Positions 56,136 through 64,000 of a stretch of DNA of 64,000 nt are shown one piece after another. The stretch's first letter is position 1. The number at the start of each line of letters is the position of its first letter. The translations under genes were made by a program, and so were the position numbers. Under the pieces are notes generated by a model. That model was not told the origin of the DNA. It did not search any database and saw nothing but the letters and a program-made list of their open reading frames with translations. The DNA is from Mactromeris polynyma (taxonomy: Eukaryota; Mollusca; Bivalvia; Venerida; Mactridae), in contig JASFXZ010000001.1 of NCBI GenBank assembly GCA_032209605.1, forward strand, positions 9,673,703-9,737,702, given 5' to 3'.

Positions 56136-56398
56136 AACCTTTCGAAAAGGGGGTACCTTACCATACCGAAATCCAATGAATTTCGTTTATGTACCGAAAT
56201 CCATTTACCATTACCGAAATACACTTGTTAAACAATATATGCATTATATATAGCTAATTTATTGTTATAATATTAGATTTATTTGAATATACAGAGAACA
56301 AATCTACGGAAAATATTGCATATTAAGATAAATATAGACGATTACGTCTCCAGTGAATTTTGGTAAGGTAACGTACCGTTCGATAAGGACTGTGTGTG
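56136..56398. mobile_element. Possible short MITE with imperfect inverted ends
   Basis: The left end (ACCTTTCGAAAAGGGGGTAC, CTTACCATACCGAAATCC) and the complement of the right end (CCTTATCGAACGGTACG, TTACCTTACCAAAATTCACTG) pair imperfectly over about 45 bp. Inside the left half TACCGAAATCCA is repeated directly three times with variation. No target duplication was established. Confidence 0.35.
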
Positions 56399-57396
56399 TT
56401 TACCAAACCGAAAAGCATTGACTTGTTTATTGTTATGCATTTTGTCTTCCGAAGCAAAGTAATGATCACTATTATTGTAATGGTGTTATCTTTGCAAAGA
56501 AAACATTTTGATCACGATAGAGGCGTTGTTCTTATTATTGTAAATATGACAATGTTGTATAAAAATCAGATGAACATAATAGTGTTTGCCTTAACAACTG
56601 CGTCTGAAAGTAGATCCTAGTATACTTTTACGATTTATCTAGTGAGCAGTGTTGTAAGTCAACCCCTCGGGAAATTGTCCGATGTTGGAATTAAATAGAT
56701 TCTAGGTTTTATGTACCAGTCACGAACATTTGTATTGTTTTAATCAGCTAAATTGATATGTAACAAGTTTATTAACTTGAATCAGTGATTTTACGACTGA
56801 TACAATGAGTAATGATGAACTATATTTAAACAGACTACTGTCTATGACTAATCTAACTACGGAGTCACTTTTATCCAATCTCCTACGAAGTCACCTCCCC
56901 TACAGGTTTCGGAGTTCCTACTGTGTAGCATAATCGAGTGACCAGCAATCGTAACATCTCGGTATTTTCTAATGTTGGGCAACAAATCTTAGCCTTCAGA
57001 TTGCAACTTATTTGCTTGCTTCATATTGCGTCGACCATCTTTTTTCAAGAGTGCTCTTGTAATATTATTTAACGATAAATTACGATTTCGTTAAACCAGA
57101 ATAACAAGAAACTCAGTTATTCCACTAAAGCAGGTTTCCATTATGACGGAATATTTTTTCATTGAGCGCAAACTTTACAATTCATATCATTGTTATGATG
57201 TATATGAAAACTATACGAGCTAAATGAAGTTTATGCCTTTACAAGAACATCACAGTCCTTCAACATAGCATAGACACTGCAACTTTACTGCACACAATAC
57301 CGATCTCTCATGCTTAACATTTTTCACTTTTACTACTTACTTACAAATTGCACAAATATACATTAAAAGTAGAATTTATTAACAGTGCAAAGTTAA

Positions 57397-57630
57397 ATGG
57401 AGTTGAACCAACACACGTCGGAGAAAATACGGAGCTACTTCACCGACAGGTACAAGATAAATTGCCCTCACGACACGGTTATATCCATCGCGACAGAGCT
57501 TTCTCTTGCAATAAATGATAGATATTTCCTTAACGACTTTCGGGTCAGATTTTTATTCATCTTGAAACTAACTTTCAACCCAGACGTTGGCTTGGGGCGT
57601 TCGCTTAAATGCATAGTCGAGACAATGTAA
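57397..57630 (+). CDS. Small ORF of unknown function, 77 aa
   Basis: ATG-initiated and TAA-ended, MELNQHTSEKIRSYFTDRYK onward. Third codon positions are richer in G/C than the surrounding AT-rich DNA, and the peptide is compositionally ordinary (charged and hydrophobic residues mixed, no low complexity), which is why it stands out among the random ORFs. A splice junction could shorten it. I recognise no domain and cannot assign a role; it may be chance. Confidence 0.25.
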   Translation: MELNQHTSEKIRSYFTDRYKINCPHDTVISIATELSLAINDRYFLNDFRVRFLFILKLTFNPDVGLGRSLKCIVETM

Positions 57631-59819
57631 TTGTTTTTATTGTCACCCCCTTTTTCAAATTATGTGCACTTTTCGGTACATGTCATGCTTGATGGTGTTT
57701 TTATTATAAACAAAATGGCACAAATATGACTTATATGAAAATGTGATCCTTATCAAGTTTTGAGTAATTATAAAAAACGTATAAACATATGTACTTATAA
57801 ATGTTCAAGAAATCGTCATTAATCATACATAATAATGATAATGGTCCACTGGTATGTTTTATATTCCTATAATAAACACACTGTCTTGTGAAAAGCAAAG
57901 CTACTGCACGCCTGATAACTTTAATCTTATCACTATATAAAAAGAATAACATTATCTATTAATGGCTGATGAATGATTTTATTTGTGCATTTTGTTGAAG
58001 GAACATTGTGACTACGTTTTATCAAGATCAGGCCAATATTATGACATCCATACACCGGACGTCGGACATCTTTCAGAAAGTGTATCATTATTTGAAGAGT
58101 TCAAAACGTTTTTAACATTGTCAAGTCTATATGATAATATGAATGTGTGATGTTTAATTGATATTGTCCACACCCAGTGTAAATAGTTATATAATTTTGT
58201 CTTACTGTTTACTACAATTTCTTTTTAAATCAAACTTTAAAATATTGTATGTGTCATATTTCTTTGAAGTTGCTATGATGTTGTAAATGTTCTGGGAGAG
58301 GGCTTCAATAATGTTGCGATAACTTGTGCCCAATCACTTTGTATTAACAATAAATGCACTGAAATATCATTTAACTTAATCATTAACAAGGCGGAGTATC
58401 GGGCAAAATTAAAGAGAATGAGATTAGATGTAGGCAAAACTAAAAGAAAGATGTGGGAAACAATAAAGAGACAATAGCAAGTTTATGCAATATAAGTTAG
58501 TGGTGTTTCGCAAATTTAAATAGACGTTGAAATGTTCTCAAACAGAAATACAAACAATCACAGGAGAATAATTTTGTAACAAACATGTTTGAATGTCTGG
58601 AATATATATCTTGTTGATATAGAAGTGAAACACATGTTCGTTTAGTTATTAAATATCTATATCATTTTAGTAGCGAGGGTGTTTATATTTTCTTGATTGA
58701 TTCCGTACACTATTTTATGTGTGCGACAAAACAAACAAATACTTTATATGGATGTAGCTTGCAAACAATAATTTATATATCATCAATGTAACTGTTTGCG
58801 TCTTTACTATGTTTTGGTTTTTGCAAAACGTCTGACTACGCTACCCTACTATTTTGCGAATAAAGCCGCTATGATATTGTTAGATAGTCTAGTAACACTG
58901 GTTCCAAAAAAGCACTGTTCACATACAACACAGGCATGTCATGGTGCGATATTGTTTACGACACAATTGACGTAAAACAACACATCATGTTTTCAACAGA
59001 AATAGGCAATGTCGTATCACTGAAAGTAGCAGTTTCAAACATTAATGATTCCATGTTTTTCAATATATACAGAGCTTATATCTAAGCGCGTTCATAACCA
59101 GGAAAGTATTTGTCTCGTAATATTTGTTTGACATTCAATTTCTGTGCATTGTAATGGTTTTTACAGAGACAATTCCATGTGGAATGACAACATTTATTAT
59201 ATCCATGCGTTATATAAATCGAAGACAAAAATTTATATTTATATATATAACTTGTGGAAATTATTGGAGTTGTCAAGAAGTTCATTTTCCAGATTGAATG
59301 TTGAAAGTCATTACTTCAAAGCAGGAGTGGGTTATCATCAAAGCGAAATGGCCTCACTTCAAAAAGGGGATTACTTCAGGAATTTAATGGATTCCCAGAA
59401 TAAACCGTAGTGTTTTATGTTTCTACTCGAATACTTACTCGAGTTGCACGATTTTATATCTCAACATTCTCCTTGCTTGATTTATTGAACACACATTTAT
59501 TGAAATCATTGCACTTTGCCTTACTCTGGATCGTAATAAAATCAGTATGAAATGTTGTGTATGGTGCAATATCCAACCAGCATATCGTCAGTATGGTGTT
59601 TCAAGTTTGTTCCCGAATTGATGACATTTTGCTTTGACATCCATTGTGAAATTGAAATAAGCATTAGAAGTCTACAAAATTATATACATTCAAATATTGA
59701 CTCGTTGATTGTTAAATGAAACGGGAAAATGTCATTGTGTTTGTTTTTTTGCTACGCATATCCACTCTTGATAAAGGACATATAAAACTACAAACCTGAT
59801 TTTACACGAACATAAATAA

Positions 59820-59965
59820 CGACGGAGAGATTAAGTTACTACAGGGATGCAACACAGAGCTCCGTGTACAAGGGCGCCTACGCAAGGGAACAGTGACGCA
59901 AGGAATGGCCTGGCCTACCACAAAGGACAACTTATGAGAATTGATGAGGACAAACAGGGGGTGGT
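59820..59965 (-). repeat. Dispersed repeat family F, copy 3 (inverted)
   Basis: GAGAGATTAAGTTACTACAG and CGCAAGGGAACAGTGACGC, AAGGAATGGCCTGGCCTACC match the complement of 61845-62035, with a deletion of roughly 75 bp in the middle. Confidence 0.7.
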
Positions 59966-61844
59966 AACAATTACACAATATACAGACATAAAATGATAGT
60001 TAAAAGTGGGAGTATCATCATGGAACGTTCAGTGACAAACACACTAGATGGGTTTTAAACCTGGTTTAAGTCTGAATAAGTAGTGTCTGTAATATTGTAT
60101 CATAAGGGAGATAAATAGTGGTTGACACAGTTCTAACATACATCTAGTCGGCCTGTTTTATTTAAAAAAAACTGATATAAAATTGATAGCTTAGGTTCGA
60201 AGTTTGTCTCAATCTATACAAAACATGCAAGGGCATATATTAGGGAAGTTCAATAAGGTACAGTGAATACAAATACTGTATACAAATCGAAGATACATTA
60301 ATCAAGACGATATAACGTTTAACCAAATCTACCAACTTCAAGGTATCTGAAATTATTTTTAATCACAAATTATATTTTCTGTTTTCTCCGAGTCGATTAA
60401 TGGCCTAATACTCATAGTTGGTGATAGAGCAGAAATTAGGTCACAATATGTTCGTATGTTTTTCTGATATAAACACAATTACCTAATACAATTCTTGAAA
60501 TAAGTCATTTTCAATTTGGCAATTGATTTTCTACTACTTTTGCTTCGGAAAAGGCACTTAAACATAAGATAAAGCATCTAGACAGACGGAACACGTGGCA
60601 AGTGCAATTATTTTAAATCAAACGTACTAAAGAAATCAGAAGTGGTAGCGATATGCCATGCCAATCATTGGTCCAAGAATTATATTATTCATCAATAGCT
60701 TAACCAACTAGCGTATACACTATGGTTTACAAGTAGCCTACAGTATACAATATACGTCTGGATACAAGACATTTCGGATTGTCAGCGATAAAGTAGTTTG
60801 GTCCAAAAATGTACAATATAAATAAATTTGGTTTCTGCCAATGACAATGGTTATGGCAATAATTGTAATTCATGTAAATGTGTCGAGGTATTTTAGGAGA
60901 AGTGCCCATTGAGACAGGTTGGTAACTTATTGGAGTCTGTGAGATACTGTTATTTCTCTTATTTATGCAAATGCAAAACTTGTATTTTTCCTTTTAATTG
61001 GAACTCGCATAGTTTGCCTAATTAAATACTAAAAGTAGACGCCTTGTAAGACTTCCCTTTCACATAATATATATTAGATATTTTCTTAATTATTTGTAGG
61101 TCTTCAGTCTTTTCGAATAGAGTACTGGTTGGAAAATAAGGACGACTGATATTCGGTCAACTTGACACCCAGAACATTTTTTATCAAAGACATGTCATGA
61201 TCATTCACGATTTGTGTGTTCTAAAATGGTTTCGGTTGGTGAAATATACCGACTAAGCGGTAATGAAGTTTCGCACGGTCGTTTGTTAATGTTTAGCGTG
61301 ACATTTTATCGACGCCAGATATTTCATGTTCCATTCGGTACACATGTTAAAATGAATACATAATTCGGGCAGGAAATACAATGTGCAAAAGGCGAAGCCA
61401 CCGAAAACAGACACGGAGACACTAAAATATGTATAATAATAAATAAAGAAGTCGAGTAGAAGATGTCACTTGTGAAATACGCAGCCGCCAAAAAAGCATA
61501 CGGAGACATTTAACTATGTACATACGTGTATATGCGGTTGATTACGATGGAAAAGCGACACAATACTCTAACATACATAATGGAAGATAAAAGGAAATCA
61601 CATCGGAACGGTGTGGCAAAACACAAATGAGGTTTAAGTATTTTTACAGACAGTTCCAAGGCTGTAAAACGCTGTATGGTTATTATTTTTATTTGTGTTT
61701 AGATGTATGTTGGGTTTCCATTTCACCTGTGCGGTTCTTTCACTTTATATAGTGTTCGTGTTAGTTTCTCACCACTTTCGGCATACTATTATCAGCTGTC
61801 TTGACTAGTCATGTGATGTATTCCAACATTTAAGTCCCCAAATT
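59966..61844. other. Sequence between inverted family F copies, no gene seen
   Basis: AT-rich, with no ORF that resembles a transposase or other known protein. Confidence 0.45.
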
Positions 61845-62035
61845 CTCCTTAGTTATCCCTTATGGTCGGCCAGGCCATTCCTTGCGCCCCTGTTCCCTTA
61901 CGTATTTACCCTTGCACCTCCACAAATGCCTTTTGTCTTATGGACTGTTGTTTTCCGTGTGACCTGTGTGGAGAGGCATTGTCTTATGTATGTGACGTTC
62001 CCTGTAGCAACTTATTCTCTCTCTTTTAAACCTAT
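61845..62035 (+). repeat. Dispersed repeat family F, copy 4 (longest)
   Basis: GGTCGGCCAGGCCATTCC, TTGCGCCCCTGTTCCCTTAC, ATTTACCCTTGCACCTCC, AGGCATTGTCTTATGTATG and CGTTCCCTGTAGCAAC. It is inverted with respect to 59820-59965, about 1.9 kb away. Confidence 0.7.
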
Positions 62036-62241
62036 TTTATGAGTGCACCAAAATTCACACTTGTGCCACCATATCATCAAAATAAATTTGAGGTGTAAAG
62101 AAGAACATTCCACCTGGACAACACCTTCCTTAAGAGATAATGTATTGCAAACATAATTATATATAACAATAGACCAGTAAAGCCAGACAAATTTGTATCA
62201 AATGACTTATCAGAAGCTAGAGCAGTAGAAGAGAAGCCGTT

Positions 62242-62607
62242 ATGGGCACGACAAGAAAGGGAAATTACAAAAATCAGCCGTCTTCCTTCCGTTACTGGGT
62301 TTTGAGAACACATGTTTTACGCCTGTTTGAGAAGGAATGGCAAAATGATACTTTGCATTGCCCTGATACACTCCCAATCAAGTATCATGAGAAAACGATG
62401 ATGCGATTGTCCATCAGAAAATTGACAACGAAGAGTGAACAATACTATTCATGCTTTTCTTACATTCACCAATTTTGCGAGAAACCACGGCGACGTTCAT
62501 GCGTTTGTTGTTTAAGACATTATTTTCTCCGTCCATCAAATTTTGAACGATATGTCACTGAATTGTTTTGCTTCATAAATCATACCGTTTCACGTCTTTT
62601 CATGTAA
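62242..62607 (+). CDS. Unassigned ORF, 121 aa
   Basis: ATG-initiated, basic and Cys-containing (RRRSCVCCLRHYF near the end). It is the longest non-repeat open frame in the right 25 kb. No domain is recognised, there is no clear splice context, and it may be a chance ORF. Confidence 0.18.
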   Translation: MGTTRKGNYKNQPSSFRYWVLRTHVLRLFEKEWQNDTLHCPDTLPIKYHEKTMMRLSIRKLTTKSEQYYSCFSYIHQFCEKPRRRSCVCCLRHYFLRPSNFERYVTELFCFINHTVSRLFM

Positions 62608-64000
62608 AGAGCAATCTTGTAAGCTGTTAAATTCACACAAAAATGGATGCTTAAGATAAAAAGTTTTCATAAAACGGCGATCAAACAATCCCTTTTAAAG
62701 AAATGTTCAGAGTGTACACACAACCGTATATTCTCTGCCATAAGTCGACTTAAAACAGACCTTGAAATTACCCTGAAAGCCTGTCTCGACTAATTGTCGA
62801 GTTAAGGAAAAATCTTAATGAAGTCTGATTCAAAGCAATCGTATAACAGCCCGCAGGTGGGAGGGAAGAGGAGCGGTAATCGTTATAATCAATATAATCA
62901 TATTGTATTTTAAACTAAAAAAACAACGCTAATATCGAGGCTCGAAATTAACACTTGCACACTCGCAAAATGCATGTGAAAAATACAGATTACGAGTAAC
63001 AAATATATTTATGCTTTTATGCTTTATAATTTTATAATTATGTCTAATTATATTTTCGTACTTATCATTATTTATCCGTAATTCGCCAGAACAAAAGAAT
63101 AATCCATCGCGTAAACCTGTTGATTGTGTCATTCACATGTGAAAAATGCGATGGCTTACAGTTTTTGCACCACGCCCGGTCGTATCTATTACAATCGTCT
63201 CAAAGCATATCAGGCCAATTAAAAAATATCACATGTGCATCACTGACAAAATCACGACCCACGTCGGTAGACCTCGGAAATTAAAAGACAACGCGGCGCC
63301 TTTGAAATCTGCGAGTAGAAAATTTTCAACGTGCGTCTCATCAAACAAAGTTCCGACTACTGTCAATCTTAAAAGTCCAAATGTGGGGCGCCTTTGAAGT
63401 CTGCAAGAACACATTTGACTCGCAGAGCTTCAAACATTTTGTGCCGATTTGTCCGCTTTTACATTGAGGTAAACACGTCAACATACAACTACTTTTTGTA
63501 AGTAGGTCAAATCCAGGTATTTATTGTCTGTTTTGCAAGGGTATGACATCAACTTAATTCTGAATAAGAATTTACATTAAAAATGTTAGAAGACCATGGC
63601 TAAGTCTTAGAAGAAGCGCTATTGTGTGAATTACAAATTGAGATCACATACTGATATGACCCAATCAATGCAACAGCTGACTCTAGAGGTGACATTCAAT
63701 TACAGTAGTGACCAGAAGAACTAATCTGCTTAGTGTGTGGTTTATGAATTGCAAAACAATAGGCATCTACTAATCAAATTAAATAAACCACATGAAAGTT
63801 CTTTAATTAATGCCAATTATCAATTAAATGAGAACACAGAAATTGATTAAAACATTGATGAAGTGTTTAGGGACTATTATAAACACAATTTCACCATAAA
63901 CATTTTTTAGAAATACACAAAGTGTATGTATATCTCAAATTATTATTCCTGTATCTTTACATCATAATACAGAAAATTTAATTCCCTATAGCTTTTATAT
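62608..64000. other. Gene-poor AT-rich region to window end
   Basis: No supported gene, RNA or repeat. A slightly GC-richer ORF at 63146-63397 has no family resemblance. Confidence 0.45.

Larger units (their letters stand above)
54911..59819. other. Gene-poor AT-rich region
   Basis: Apart from the inverted-repeat element at 56136-56398 and one unassigned small ORF at 57397-57630, I see no repeat, gene or RNA that I can name here. Confidence 0.5.

Noticed and set aside
63146..63397. 83-codon ORF starting with ATG
   Set aside because: No domain, no splice or promoter context, and a comparable ORF on the opposite strand.

Overview
This looks like an AT-rich, repeat-laden animal nuclear contig, most probably from a bivalve mollusc. 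The evidence is multi-exon genes with canonical GT-AG introns, two conserved metazoan genes (ORC1 and PRPF38A), and dispersed repeats whose consensus I recognise from bivalve genomes: the GGGCAATAACTCC repeat, the TTAGCTCACCTGAG repeat and a tRNA-derived SINE. Genus and species cannot be fixed from the sequence alone.

Layout. (1) 1-8055: a 207-bp satellite array, all inside what should be an intron of ORC1. Two DNA transposons interrupt it: a 4,221-bp hAT element carrying an apparently intact, one-intron transposase (726 aa), and a 2,368-bp non-coding element with 25-bp inverted termini and repeated internal GTCCCCTGTGCACC boxes. (2) 8375-24437, minus strand: the first ten coding exons of ORC1, giving 712 codons from the start codon through the BAH domain and a long disordered region to the Walker A exon of the AAA+ domain. 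The rest of the gene lies left of the window or is missing. ORC1 introns hold a 1.6-kb 21-bp minisatellite, SINE copies and, in intron 1, a nested pair of transposons. The inner one encodes a 1,075-aa transposase-like protein of a family I cannot name, flanked by a perfect 9-bp target duplication. (3) 24438-27223: the shared 5' region of two divergent genes, with an E2F-type site next to ORC1 and a decayed CR1/L2-like retroelement that ends about 100 bp before the PRPF38A start. (4) 27224-33988, plus strand: a complete nine-exon PRPF38A (332 aa) with a C-terminal motif resembling a Hub1-interacting (HIND) element. (5) 34700-37200: a 70-bp satellite interrupted by a 5'-truncated L1-like retroelement (to about 39085). 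(6) 39.1-64 kb: gene-poor sequence with scattered repeats, small non-autonomous DNA elements and a PIF/Harbinger remnant. I see no confident gene there.

How it fits together. ORC1 (licensing of replication origins) and PRPF38A (spliceosome B-complex protein) lie head to head, as they do in human. The ancient gene pair survives here although mobile DNA has invaded both the spacer and the introns. All exon models were joined by hand from splice sites and reading phase, and every junction is phase-consistent.
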